Assembly: GCA_015654695.1 (NCBI GenBank)
Contig: JAATGJ010000154.1
Coordinates: 1-53,227, forward strand
Direction of reading: 5' to 3'
Length of the DNA: 53,227 nucleotides
DNA from: Chitinophagales bacterium
GTDB taxonomy: Bacteria; Bacteroidota; Bacteroidia; Chitinophagales; Chitinophagaceae
In this document: positions 25,979-34,949 of the stretch, in pieces
Layout of the letters: each line of letters begins with the position of its first letter
Position numbering within the stretch: the stretch's first letter is position 1
Program-made: the position numbers and the translations under genes
Notes under the pieces: model-generated
Database searches by the model: none
The model's input: only the letters and a program-made list of their open reading frames with translations
What the model was told of the DNA's origin: nothing

Positions 25979-27511
25979 TTAAATGCTTCCTGTCTCCAGA
26001 AATTTATTCCATTCTTCCAGCATCTTTCCCTTCATTACCCTTGGAAATTTATGCTGGCTGCCGATCTTGCCTTTCTGCTTCATGAACTGCATGAACTTTT
26101 GTTCAGGCAGTACTTCCAGGAACACTTCTTTTAAAGCGCTGTCTCTTTCTACAGCGTAATCATCATTGAGGTTCCTTATTATTTCATCAATTCTTTTACG
26201 CAGTTTTTCTGTATCTACTTTATCATCCGTAGCCACATACCATTTATGGGCAAAAAAAGTTCCATACGGAAATCCGACTACAGTATATTCAGGAATGCTG
26301 ATATTAAGTTCTTCGCTTACAAGTTGAATGGCTTTGTTCATATTCTCCACACTCATGTGTTCGCCAACAAGGCTGAGAAAATGTTTTGTTCTCCCGGTGA
26401 TCACCACTTCACCTTTTTCCAGGTCAACAAATTTTATTGTATCCCCCAGCAGGTACCGCCAACTGCCGGCATTCGTACTCATCAGTAAAGCATATTCTTT
26501 TGCCAGTTCTACCTCGTGTATCATTTTCGCTTCAGGGTCATCTATCATTTTTCCATCACTGTCAAAGTTCTTATCATCGAACGGTACAAACTCAAAGAAG
26601 ATATTGTTATTAATAATAAGCTGCATGCCCCTGGCGTGTTCTCTTGTTCTGTAGCCGATAAATCCTTCACTGGACAGGTAATTTTCAATATATACTATCG
26701 GCTTGCCGAGTAATCTTTCAAATCCTTTTTTATACGGCTCAAATGAAACGCCGCCATGAACAAAAAAACTGAAGTTGGGCCATATCTCATGTATGTTCTT
26801 CACCTTGTAATGTTCCACTACCATCTCCATACACATCTGGCACCAGGCCGGTACACCCACGATATAACCAATATCCCATTCCCTTGCATGTTCAACGATC
26901 TCATGCAGCTTTTGATTCCAGTCCGACATAGCAGCAATCCGTCCACCGGGTTTATAAAAAGTCTGGAACCAGAAAGGCCTCTTCTTTGCCAATATACCAC
27001 TAAGGTCTCCTGCATACCAGCCTGCTTTTCCTTTTTTAAGATCCGTAGCACCGCCAAGCATTAAAAAACCTTTTGCCATTGCCTTGCGGTTGGCATCTTC
27101 ATAACCCAGCAAACTTATTAACTGGCGCAAATAGTTTACCGTATTGCTGCGTAAGAGTTCTTTGGTAACGGGAATATATTTACTTGCCGCTTCTGAAGTG
27201 CCGGAACTCAATGCATAGTATTTGATCTTGCCGGGCCATGTTACATCTGGTACACCTTCGAGTGTTTTCTTCCACCAGTTCTCATAGATCCTATTGTAAT
27301 CATGTGTAGGCACCAGTTGCTGGAATTTTTTTCCGGGGTGCTGGCTAAGCAATATTTCATCAAAACGATATTGCTGCCCGAACTCAGTGAACCTTGCTTT
27401 TTTCAGCAGTTTTTTTAATACCCTTAGCTGCTGCCTTCTCGGATCGTTGGGCGGAATACGTAAAGCCGCCGCGATAGCCCTGGGTAATTTTATATCTATA
27501 ATCGTTGCCAT
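25979..27511 (-). CDS. GH3 auxin-responsive promoter family protein
   Basis: A member of the adenylating superfamily, related to plant GH3 acyl-amido synthetases that join carboxylic acids to amino acids through an acyl-AMP intermediate. Motif 1 YYALSSGTSEAASKYIPVT is the ATP-binding loop; YIENYLSSEGFIGYR carries the SEG of motif 2; GRTKHFLSLVGEHMSVENM is motif 3. The 510-residue length is usual for the bacterial group. I start at the Met in MATIIDIKLPRA; the open frame extends 11 codons upstream. Function in bacteria is not established, and neighbouring genes give no clear pathway. Confidence 0.88.
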   Translation of the reverse strand: MATIIDIKLPRAIAAALRIPPNDPRRQQLRVLKKLLKKARFTEFGQQYRFDEILLSQHPGKKFQQLVPTHDYNRIYENWWKKTLEGVPDVTWPGKIKYYALSSGTSEAASKYIPVTKELLRSNTVNYLRQLISLLGYEDANRKAMAKGFLMLGGATDLKKGKAGWYAGDLSGILAKKRPFWFQTFYKPGGRIAAMSDWNQKLHEIVEHAREWDIGYIVGVPAWCQMCMEMVVEHYKVKNIHEIWPNFSFFVHGGVSFEPYKKGFERLLGKPIVYIENYLSSEGFIGYRTREHARGMQLIINNNIFFEFVPFDDKNFDSDGKMIDDPEAKMIHEVELAKEYALLMSTNAGSWRYLLGDTIKFVDLEKGEVVITGRTKHFLSLVGEHMSVENMNKAIQLVSEELNISIPEYTVVGFPYGTFFAHKWYVATDDKVDTEKLRKRIDEIIRNLNDDYAVERDSALKEVFLEVLPEQKFMQFMKQKGKIGSQHKFPRVMKGKMLEEWNKFLETGSI

Positions 27512-27592
27512 TGATCCGGAAAAGTTGGTTTTAAAATTACGCAATGTTAGAGGAAAACGGCGTGAATATATATAAGCGTCACTTTAATTTTG

Positions 27593-29536
27593 TCAGCTCC
27601 CAAGATTCCGGTATGTCTTTTTAATAAGTTTAAGGTCATTGACCGGCATATAGTCGCGGGCATACCAGTAATCCATCATCTGCAGGCTTTCAGCGGGTAG
27701 CTGTTGTTTTGCCAATACGGGTATCCCATTACAGGCAATAACAGCTTTTCGTAAATGTGGAAGGGCTTTTTCCTCTGCAGCATAACCTATCCATGTTTTT
27801 TTGCCCAATAATACTGCGAAGCAATTGCCGAAAAATGAAACCGGTTTTTTTATCATGATCAAATGAACCGGGAAGGTGATCAGTCCTGCAAAAGCAACGG
27901 ATATATCCATCAGTCTTTTCAACCGCCGGTTATGAGGATCGCTTAGTTTAAACCCGTTTTCTTTTGAAACAAATTCTCCTGATGTATCTTTTGACTCACT
28001 GCCAACAATGCTAAAGCTGCCATTAGCATGAAATTTAACAGCGGTTTGTTTGGGTAATGAACCCATGGCCTCTATAATGTTACCGAACGAAAGCGTTCCT
28101 TCACAAAAGATCACCTCCCGGAAAGGAACCGCCCCGGACAATAATTGTATTTTTTTCCAGTGACCAATACCCAACTCATCATTCTCACTCACTGCTACCC
28201 TGCCCAGTACCCGTTCATGCAATCCTGCTTCTTTCATTAGTTGCAATGTCTTTTCATACTCCTGTTGTGATCCAACAATCAGTGTATTAGCATTATCTTC
28301 TTTAATATTGCCGCTACTAAGCACCCTTGTCTGAACCAGTATCCATCTTAGCAGGCTGATTAATATATATGCGAGTAAAGCCCCGAAAAGAATAATGCCC
28401 CGCGAAAAACGGTATTGCTCAGGTAACAATGCATACGCAGCCAGCAATACGACCGTTGCCACTAATGTTGAACTTACCAGTTCTGATCTTTTGTACCACC
28501 TGTCATACAACCCCGCGTAATACGAAGTGATCAGGTAAAAAATGGTAAATGCGGGAAAAGAGATCCACAGCAATTTGTTCTCATACTGAATATCAGGTCT
28601 TACATATTCGTTCCAGGTGTTTTTCATCAGCCAGAAGGAAAGTAAGATAAGACCGGCATCTATTAATGGCAACCCGATACTCCGTATAAAATTTCCAACA
28701 GCCGTCATAGCTGCGCGGAACCAGATGGCCAGGTATATCACGAAACCAAAAGTGCCGGCTTTACTTCCCCCATAATGCTTGCGTACAAAAATGCTCATGG
28801 CGTTATAAAACAGGCGAACATAATTCAGGCTTCCTTTGCGGGTACTCTCTCCCTTAAAATGAATAATACTGCTGCCTGAAAAATAGTAGTTTTTATACCC
28901 CTCTTTTTGTATCCGGTAACTGAGATCAACATCTTCACCATACATGAAAAAAATTTCTTCAAACCCACCCACTTTATCCAGCACTTCTTTTTTTATCATC
29001 ATAAAGGCTCCTGCCAGTACATCTACTTCATGGTCTTCATTTTCATCAAGGTTCCCGAGATGATACTTTGAAAATATCTTTGAACGCGGAAACAACCGTG
29101 ACAACCCGAACAATTTGAATAAGGATGTTTTGGGCGAAGGAAATGATCGTTTCGATTCTTTTAAAAAATGGCCGCTCCCATCCAGCATTTTTATTCCCAG
29201 CGCCCCGGCGTCCGGATGTGAATCAAAAAAGGCCATGCATTTTGTAAAACAATCCTCCGGTACGATCGTATCGGGGTTCAGGAACAGCACAAATTTTCCC
29301 GTTGACAGTTTTAGTCCCTGGTTACAGGCTTTTGCAAATCCTGTATTTTCATGATTGGCTGCAAAACGAATCGAAGGAAAATGGGGTTGCAAATAGTCAA
29401 TACTGTTATCGGAAGAATTATTATCTATTACTATCACTTCCGCCCGGAATCCCGCTATTGCCTTTTGCACAGAACAAAGGCATTGCTCCAGGAAATGGCG
29501 AACATTATAGTTGACTATGACGATGGATAACTGCAA
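27593..29536 (-). CDS. GT2 glycosyltransferase fused to membrane and sugar-transferase-like domains
   Basis: Residues 1-280 are a GT-A rhamnosyltransferase-like GT2 domain: [40 protein letters not shown] (the metal DxD equivalent) and [18 protein letters not shown]. About six hydrophobic helices follow, then a Rossmann-like segment ([10 protein letters not shown]) and a C-terminal stretch ([36 protein letters not shown]) that looks like a degraded polyprenyl-phosphate sugar transferase. I start at TTG 29536, giving [11 protein letters not shown]; the open frame runs 17 codons further into repeat-like sequence. It probably builds cell-surface polysaccharide. Confidence 0.82.
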   Translation of the reverse strand: MQLSIVIVNYNVRHFLEQCLCSVQKAIAGFRAEVIVIDNNSSDNSIDYLQPHFPSIRFAANHENTGFAKACNQGLKLSTGKFVLFLNPDTIVPEDCFTKCMAFFDSHPDAGALGIKMLDGSGHFLKESKRSFPSPKTSLFKLFGLSRLFPRSKIFSKYHLGNLDENEDHEVDVLAGAFMMIKKEVLDKVGGFEEIFFMYGEDVDLSYRIQKEGYKNYYFSGSSIIHFKGESTRKGSLNYVRLFYNAMSIFVRKHYGGSKAGTFGFVIYLAIWFRAAMTAVGNFIRSIGLPLIDAGLILLSFWLMKNTWNEYVRPDIQYENKLLWISFPAFTIFYLITSYYAGLYDRWYKRSELVSSTLVATVVLLAAYALLPEQYRFSRGIILFGALLAYILISLLRWILVQTRVLSSGNIKEDNANTLIVGSQQEYEKTLQLMKEAGLHERVLGRVAVSENDELGIGHWKKIQLLSGAVPFREVIFCEGTLSFGNIIEAMGSLPKQTAVKFHANGSFSIVGSESKDTSGEFVSKENGFKLSDPHNRRLKRLMDISVAFAGLITFPVHLIMIKKPVSFFGNCFAVLLGKKTWIGYAAEEKALPHLRKAVIACNGIPVLAKQQLPAESLQMMDYWYARDYMPVNDLKLIKKTYRNLGS

Positions 29537-29613
29537 TAAAGTAAAAAGTATAAAATACGAAGTACGAAGTTTTTGGGAACAGTGCAAAATAGGGATATCT
29601 CTCTGCGAAATCC

Positions 29614-29644
29614 GTTTAATCTGTGCAATCTGTGGTTATCTTTG
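29614..29644 (+). promoter_or_regulatory. Near-leaderless promoter for inositol monophosphatase gene
   Basis: GTTTA (29614-29618) and TATCTTTG (29637-29644) have a 19-base spacer. The -7 box is perfect and ends three bases before the ATG, so transcription should begin at or next to the start codon. Confidence 0.5.
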
Positions 29645-29647
29645 CCC

Positions 29648-30424
29648 ATGCTTAAAAATACCCTTATAGAGGCTACAGTAGCGGGTGCCGGCGAACTGAG
29701 CCACTTTTTTAACAGCACGTTCAAGATATCACATAAAGAAGGTGTCAACAACCTGGTGACTGAAGCAGATCATGCGGCAGAAAAGGCGATACTGGAGGTG
29801 ATCAAATCTAAATTTCCCGATCATTACATACTAAGCGAGGAGAAAGGCGAGATCATACAGGATTCAGAATATAAATGGATCATTGACCCTATTGATGGCA
29901 CGGTAAACTTTGCGCATGGCATTCCTATCTGCTGTGTGTCTGTTGCCATTGAGCAAAAGGGGGAAATCATCATGGGGGCGGTGTATAATCCTAACCTGAA
30001 AGAATTCTTTTTTGCTGAAAAAGGTAAAGGCGCTACGCTAAACGATACACCTGTTCATGTAAGCGACCAAACTGAAGTAATGAAGTCTTGCCTGGTAACA
30101 GGGTTTCCTTATACCTATATTAATATGCCTGATGGTCCCCTGGAAATATTTGAACGTTTTATTAGAAAGGGCGTGCCTGTTCGCCGTCTCGGCTCTGCCG
30201 CCATTGATCTTTGCTGGGTCGCTGCCGGCAGGTTTGACGGTTTTTATGAACATAAATTAGAAGCATGGGATAGCGCTGCCGGTTATTTAATGGTAGAAGA
30301 AGCGGGAGGAAAGGTTACAGACTTTACGGGTAATAAGTTTTCCGTTTACCAGCACCGGTTGCTGGCTACCAATGGAAAAATCCATGATGAAATGCTGAGA
30401 GTGATAAATGGCGGTACTCTTTAA
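29648..30424 (+). CDS. Inositol monophosphatase family protein
   Basis: A magnesium-dependent sugar or inositol phosphatase of 258 residues. Motifs are LVTEADHAAEKAI, SEEKGE (metal-binding Glu), WIIDPIDGTVNFAHGIP (the family DPxDGTxNF signature) and WDSAAGYLMVEEAGGKVTDF near the end. Substrates of this family include inositol-1-phosphate and related phosphates; the exact one is unclear. I start at the ATG right after the -7 box; the open frame runs 25 codons upstream into the promoter. Confidence 0.92.
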   Translation: MLKNTLIEATVAGAGELSHFFNSTFKISHKEGVNNLVTEADHAAEKAILEVIKSKFPDHYILSEEKGEIIQDSEYKWIIDPIDGTVNFAHGIPICCVSVAIEQKGEIIMGAVYNPNLKEFFFAEKGKGATLNDTPVHVSDQTEVMKSCLVTGFPYTYINMPDGPLEIFERFIRKGVPVRRLGSAAIDLCWVAAGRFDGFYEHKLEAWDSAAGYLMVEEAGGKVTDFTGNKFSVYQHRLLATNGKIHDEMLRVINGGTL

Positions 30425-30442
30425 TATCATTATAAAAATTGT

Positions 30443-30856
30443 ATGAAGCATTCTTTAAAAATAGTTGCTGTTATTTGCGGAGTTATGTTTTTATCCGGCT
30501 GCAACTACTTTACCTATACACCAAGGAGCAAAAAGAATATACAGAGAGAAAAGCCATCAGTAGTGTTGTTGAACAGGATCATTGAATTCCGGGAGGAATA
30601 TAACTCCTGGCCTTTTTCAAAAGAAGAGTTTACCAGTAAAGGTTCAAAATACAAAGAGGCTTTTGCAGGCTTTCCTTATATGCAAATAACATTCAAAGTA
30701 ATTGACAACAATACCATGAACTTTTCATTTTCTGAGCATGTAAAGGATATTCAAAACTACCAGGAAACAAGAAAAACCGATCTGAACAGCTATGGCGGGC
30801 AGGCCAGGTTTTATAAAGAAAAAGATAAATTTATCTGGAAACTAAAAATGTATTAA
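30443..30856 (+). CDS. Small lipoprotein of unknown function
   Basis: The signal MKHSLKIVAVICGVMFLSGC ends in a lipobox. The mature part of about 118 residues is polar, with a YNSWPFSKEEF segment and alternating strands. No family is recognised. The stop codon overlaps the thiL start (TAATG), so thiL translation is probably coupled to it, and both follow the inositol monophosphatase gene within 20 bases. Confidence 0.7.
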   Translation: MKHSLKIVAVICGVMFLSGCNYFTYTPRSKKNIQREKPSVVLLNRIIEFREEYNSWPFSKEEFTSKGSKYKEAFAGFPYMQITFKVIDNNTMNFSFSEHVKDIQNYQETRKTDLNSYGGQARFYKEKDKFIWKLKMY

Positions 30857-31893
30857 TGCCTGAAAATAACAGAACAGAAATATCTTCTTTGGGTGAATTT
30901 GGTTTGATAGATCACTTAACTAAAAACATTGAAATACAAAATGCTTCCTCAGTCCTTGGCGTTGGCGATGATGCGGCGGTGATTGATCACTTCGGCAAGC
31001 AAACGGTTATTACTACTGATCTGCTGGTAGAAGGTGTTCACTTTGACCTGGCTTATACACCACTGAGACATCTTGGCTATAAAAGCGTGGTGGTAAACCT
31101 GAGCGATATTTATGCGATGAACGCGATACCCACACAAATCGTCATCGGCATCGGCTTCAGCAACCGTTTCAGCCTGGAAGCTATCAATGAATTTTATGAA
31201 GGCGTTTATGCTGCATGCGAAAAATATGGTGTGGACCTGGTGGGTGGTGATACTACTTCTTCTCAAAAGGGTTTTATCATTTCCATTACAGCTATCGGTG
31301 AGGTAACTCCTGATAACTATGTAAAAAGAAGCACGGCAAAAAAAGGAGACCTGCTTTGTGTCAGCGGTTATCTTGGCAGCGCTTATGTTGGCCTGTTGTT
31401 CCTGGAAAGGGAGAAAAAGATATTTATGGAAAGCCCGGGTGTACAACCCGACCTGGAAGGAGAATCGTATGTAATAGGAAGATTACTGAAACCGGAAGCC
31501 AGGAAGGATATTATAGAATTTTTTGCTCAAAAAGAGGTAACTCCTTCAGCGATGATAGACGTGAGTGACGGATTAAGCTCTGAGATACTGCATATATGCA
31601 AAGACAGTAACCTGGGCTGTTTATTGTATGAAGAAAAAATACCTATTGCGGAAGAAATGAAGAATGCCGCTTATAAATTTGAAATAGATCCTACGGCCTG
31701 TGCGTTAAGCGGGGGTGAAGATTATGAGCTGTTATTTACCATTCCTCAATCAGAATATGACAAACTGGTATTAAATGAAGAAATTAGTGTGATAGGATAT
31801 ATGACAGAGCCGGAACAGGGCGTTAATATCATTACAAAAGGGGGAGGCAAATACCCGGTGACTGCGCAGGGATGGAACCATTTGAAGCAATAG
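30856..31893 (+). CDS. thiL: Thiamine-monophosphate kinase
   Basis: It converts thiamine monophosphate to thiamine diphosphate, the active cofactor, in the last biosynthetic step. ThiL signatures are SLGEFGLIDHLTKN, VGDDAAVIDHFGKQTVITTDLLVEGVHFDL (Mg and ATP sites), VVNLSDIYAMNA, DLVGGDTTSS and SAMIDVSDGLSSEILHIC. The 345-residue length is standard. It is coupled to the upstream lipoprotein gene. No thi-box is seen nearby. Confidence 0.93.
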   Translation: MPENNRTEISSLGEFGLIDHLTKNIEIQNASSVLGVGDDAAVIDHFGKQTVITTDLLVEGVHFDLAYTPLRHLGYKSVVVNLSDIYAMNAIPTQIVIGIGFSNRFSLEAINEFYEGVYAACEKYGVDLVGGDTTSSQKGFIISITAIGEVTPDNYVKRSTAKKGDLLCVSGYLGSAYVGLLFLEREKKIFMESPGVQPDLEGESYVIGRLLKPEARKDIIEFFAQKEVTPSAMIDVSDGLSSEILHICKDSNLGCLLYEEKIPIAEEMKNAAYKFEIDPTACALSGGEDYELLFTIPQSEYDKLVLNEEISVIGYMTEPEQGVNIITKGGGKYPVTAQGWNHLKQ

Positions 31894-31909
31894 ACAACCG
31901 GCAACAGGC

Positions 31910-31980
31910 AATTGATAATAAGCAAAAACTATTCATTTATACATAATGTTTTGCCAGTTACCCTTTGCTTATTGCCAATT
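31910..31980. repeat. Imperfect inverted repeat between thiL and the S41 protease gene
   Basis: Seventeen-base arms (31910-31926 and 31964-31980) match with two mismatches; the core is ATAAGCAAA / TTTGCTTAT. The sequence style (ttgccaat, aattg) matches dispersed intergenic repeats common in this phylum. A role as a processing or attenuation hairpin is possible. Confidence 0.5.
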
Positions 31981-31991
31981 AAAATAACAAT

Positions 31992-33500
31992 ATGCGGATA
32001 CCGGCGGCTTTACTTTTCGTGGCGTTGATGACAGGATGCGGGATCGGCAAGTCCTCCTTTTCTCCCAACAAAAAATATTCACCGGAGCAGGTACAGAAAG
32101 ATTATTATATATACCAGCAAGTACTGGAAGAGACACACCCCGGCCTGTATTGGTACACCAGCAAAGACAGCATGGATCATTATTTCAAATGGGGGCAGGA
32201 GCAATTGAAGGATTCAATGACTGAGCAGCAGTTTCGTAAAGTATTAAGCTATGTTACCGCGAAGATCAATTGCGGGCATACTTCTGTCAGGTCATCCAAA
32301 GCCTTTTCCAAGTACCAGGATACCGGTTCTATCAGAAGGATATTTCCGCTAAGTATGAAACTGTGGGATGACACTATGGTAGTAACCGCTAACCTCAACC
32401 GCAAAGATTCTTTACTAAAACGCGGAACTATTATAACAAAGATCAACGACAGAACAACCAAAGAAATTATTGATACATTATTTAATTTCATTTCTACGGA
32501 TGGTTATAATGAAACACATAAGTTCCAGACCTTAAGCAACCGGGGTTACTTTGGCGCTTTATATTCCTCCCTGTTCGGTTTTTCCACCAAATATGATATT
32601 GAATTTACCGACAGCACCGGGCAAAAGAGAAAGACTACTATTCCTTTGTATTACCCGGCACAGGATACAGCCACCCGTGCTGCGATGATTCCCGTTACCC
32701 GTATGCCACAACCTTCCAGGAAAGAAAGAAAAAAGCAACAGCTAAATTCAGTACGGCTCCTGAAAATTGATTCTGTTAATCATACTGCTTTTATGGATCT
32801 TGGCTCTTTCGGCAAGGGTTATGGATTGAAAGGTTTTTTCCGCATGTCGTTTAAAGCGTTGCAAAAAAATAATATTGATCATTTCATTATTGATGTCCGC
32901 AGCAATGGCGGCGGCAGTGTGACCAATTCTACTTTCTTGACAAGGTTTATTACTGATCATGATTTTAAAGTAGGTGATTCATTGTATGCTATCACCAAAC
33001 GAAAAAAATACAGCCGCTATATACAAAATGATTTTCTCAACCGCCTGTTCATGACCTTTTTTGCCCGGAAAAAGCGGGATGGTTTATATCATTTCGGTTA
33101 TTTTGAAAAACATTATTTCAAACCAAAGAAAAAAAATCATTTTAATGGCAAGACCTATATCCTTACGGGGGGTAATTCTTTTTCCGCAACTACATTATTT
33201 GCAAGTTCTGTTATCAAACAGGACAACGTAACGGTGGTGGGAGAAGAAACGGGAGGCGGGGCTTATGGCAACAGTGCCTGGCTGATACCTGATGTTAAGT
33301 TGCCGGAGACGGGTGTTCGTTTTCGTTTGCCCCTGTTCAGGTTGGTGATAGATAAAAATTATCCAAAAACGGGAAAAGGCGTACAACCGGAAGTAGAATC
33401 AAAACCCAGTGTAGAAGCTATCCGTCGCGGTGCTGATTTTAAAGTAGAGAAAGTAATGGAACTGATAAAAGAAGATAAAGAAAGATCTAAAACAAACTAA
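31992..33500 (+). CDS. S41 family C-terminal-processing-type peptidase, lipoprotein
   Basis: The N-terminus MRIPAALLFVALMTGCGIGK has a lipobox. The N-terminal half (YYIYQQVLEETHPGLYWYTS) is a helical domain of tricorn-related or S41 proteins. Catalytic-core motifs are HFIIDVRSNGGGSVTNSTFL and TYILTGGNSFSATTLFASSVIKQ, with Ser in GGNSFSATT as likely nucleophile, followed by VVGEETGGGAYGN. No clear PDZ domain is visible. It may clip membrane or periplasmic proteins. Confidence 0.87.
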   Translation: MRIPAALLFVALMTGCGIGKSSFSPNKKYSPEQVQKDYYIYQQVLEETHPGLYWYTSKDSMDHYFKWGQEQLKDSMTEQQFRKVLSYVTAKINCGHTSVRSSKAFSKYQDTGSIRRIFPLSMKLWDDTMVVTANLNRKDSLLKRGTIITKINDRTTKEIIDTLFNFISTDGYNETHKFQTLSNRGYFGALYSSLFGFSTKYDIEFTDSTGQKRKTTIPLYYPAQDTATRAAMIPVTRMPQPSRKERKKQQLNSVRLLKIDSVNHTAFMDLGSFGKGYGLKGFFRMSFKALQKNNIDHFIIDVRSNGGGSVTNSTFLTRFITDHDFKVGDSLYAITKRKKYSRYIQNDFLNRLFMTFFARKKRDGLYHFGYFEKHYFKPKKKNHFNGKTYILTGGNSFSATTLFASSVIKQDNVTVVGEETGGGAYGNSAWLIPDVKLPETGVRFRLPLFRLVIDKNYPKTGKGVQPEVESKPSVEAIRRGADFKVEKVMELIKEDKERSKTN

Positions 33501-33541
33501 TACCGCCTGCATGGGTTTTCTGCTCCCCTTGGTTGCCATTT

Positions 33542-34372
33542 CTATTCATCATCATTCAATACCTGAAAATCATCCGCATCTTTCCAAAAAGGAAATTTTT
33601 CCCTTACTGTATCCAAATGGTTTTTATCCAATGTAACAGTAAAAATATCTTCCATCTCTTTTTTATGATATAAGGCTTCACCCATCGGGTCAATTACCAT
33701 GCTTTCCCCGCTATACAAAATATTATTCCCGTCGCTGCCCACCCTGTTCACTCCCACAACATAACATTGATTCTCGATAGCTCTTGCCTGTAATAAAGTT
33801 TTCCATGCATGGATTCTTCGTTCAGGCCAGTTGGCTACATAGATCAGAATATCATACTCGGGTGATGCTATTCCTCCCTCTCCTTTGGATAGGGAATTGG
33901 AGGGTGAAGTTTGTCTTGCCCAAACAGGAAACCTGAGATCATAACATACCAGTAAATTTATCTTCCATCCTTTTACAGAAGCGATCAGCCGTTTTGTTCC
34001 TGCTGTAAAGTGTGCATCTTCTCCTGCATACGCAAACCGGTGCCGTTTATCATAAATACCAAACTGGCCATTGGGCAACATCCAGATAAGGCGGTTGAAA
34101 TACTTCTCTTTTTCTTCAATAATTATACTGCCGGTAAGAATAATTTTTTTTGCTGCCGCGATTCTTTTCATCCATTGCACCGTTTCACCATCCATTGTTT
34201 CAGCCAGTTTTTCCGGTTGCATGCTAAAGCCTGTTGAAAACATTTCCGGTAATACAACTATCTCTGTTTTTGCCGGGATGTTATTGATTTTTTCTTCCAG
34301 CATTCGAAGATTGGCTGCTTTATCCTCCCAATGTAAATTTGTTTGCAGGGTTGTAATAGTGAGTGTTGACAT
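33542..34372 (-). CDS. Nitrilase-family omega-amidase (YafV-like)
   Basis: A carbon-nitrogen hydrolase that hydrolyses alpha-ketoglutaramate-type omega-amides. The catalytic triad reads as Glu43 (LPEMFSTGFS), Lys109 (IYDKRHRFAYAGED) and Cys143 (LVCYDLRFPVWAR). The end of the fold has VANWPERRIHAWKTLLQARAIENQCYVVGVNRVGSDG, typical of YafV. Between WAR-Q and YD, where YafV relatives run on almost directly, about 18 extra residues (from T155) are encoded by a REP-like palindrome. The loop is close to the active site but on the surface, so activity may survive. Confidence 0.88.
   Translation of the reverse strand: MSTLTITTLQTNLHWEDKAANLRMLEEKINNIPAKTEIVVLPEMFSTGFSMQPEKLAETMDGETVQWMKRIAAAKKIILTGSIIIEEKEKYFNRLIWMLPNGQFGIYDKRHRFAYAGEDAHFTAGTKRLIASVKGWKINLLVCYDLRFPVWARQTSPSNSLSKGEGGIASPEYDILIYVANWPERRIHAWKTLLQARAIENQCYVVGVNRVGSDGNNILYSGESMVIDPMGEALYHKKEMEDIFTVTLDKNHLDTVREKFPFWKDADDFQVLNDDE
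33872..33912. repeat. REP-like palindrome inserted in frame within the omega-amidase gene
   Basis: On the minus strand CCCTATCC-AAA-GGAGAGGG is a hairpin with seven of eight paired positions, preceded by a pyrimidine-rich CTTCACCCTCC. In frame it gives TSPSNSLSKGEGG, similar in composition to the insert in xdhA (LTPNPSPGERG). Confidence 0.75.
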
Positions 34373-34402
34373 TGCTATTATTTCTTAAGGAAGAATATTG
34401 GG

Positions 34403-34795
34403 TCAGTTTGAAATTTTAGTCTTTGACTCAAGGGCAATCGGAATAACATCAATTAATTCAAGAGATTTAACCATATCCTGAACGGTAGCTTTATACTTTA
34501 AGAAATGAGGCGTTTTGATATGTAATTGATAGGCGTCTTCATCTGCATATATTTCAAATACTGATATATGGGTAGGGTGTTCTTTTTCATAAACAGCATA
34601 CAATATTATTACTCCCGGTTCCATCCGTACAGCAGCTTCGGCGTGTTCTTTAAGCGCAGCCTTATAGCTTTCCATCTTAATAGAATCAATAGTAAGTTTG
34701 GCAATCCGTATGTAGCCGGGGTTACTTTGTGCGAAGACATTTTCAGGCAAAATAAATGCTGCCATAATTATTATAATAATATATTGTAACCTCAT
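34403..34795 (-). CDS. Secreted antibiotic biosynthesis monooxygenase (ABM) domain protein
   Basis: A signal peptide (MRLQYIIIIIMAAFILPENVFAQ) precedes an ABM-like ferredoxin fold: IRIAKLTIDSIKMESYKAAL, EAAVRMEPGVIILYAVYEKEHP, SVFEIYADEDAYQLHIKTPHFLKYKATV. The His in the LHIKTPHF segment matches the site typical of quinol or similar monooxygenases of this fold. The substrate is unknown; a periplasmic location is unusual but not rare in Bacteroidota. Confidence 0.85.
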   Translation of the reverse strand: MRLQYIIIIIMAAFILPENVFAQSNPGYIRIAKLTIDSIKMESYKAALKEHAEAAVRMEPGVIILYAVYEKEHPTHISVFEIYADEDAYQLHIKTPHFLKYKATVQDMVKSLELIDVIPIALESKTKISN

Positions 34796-34949
34796 TTTGT
34801 TAATGTCATTATGGTTATTCTATTTTCTCTTTAATAAACGAAATGAAGGTAAAATTAGTTGTATTTAGATAAATTGGTAATTTCGGTAATATAAAAACAC
34901 TGTTGTTGCAGCAAGACTTTTGGATTAACCGAAATAATTTGAACACTTA

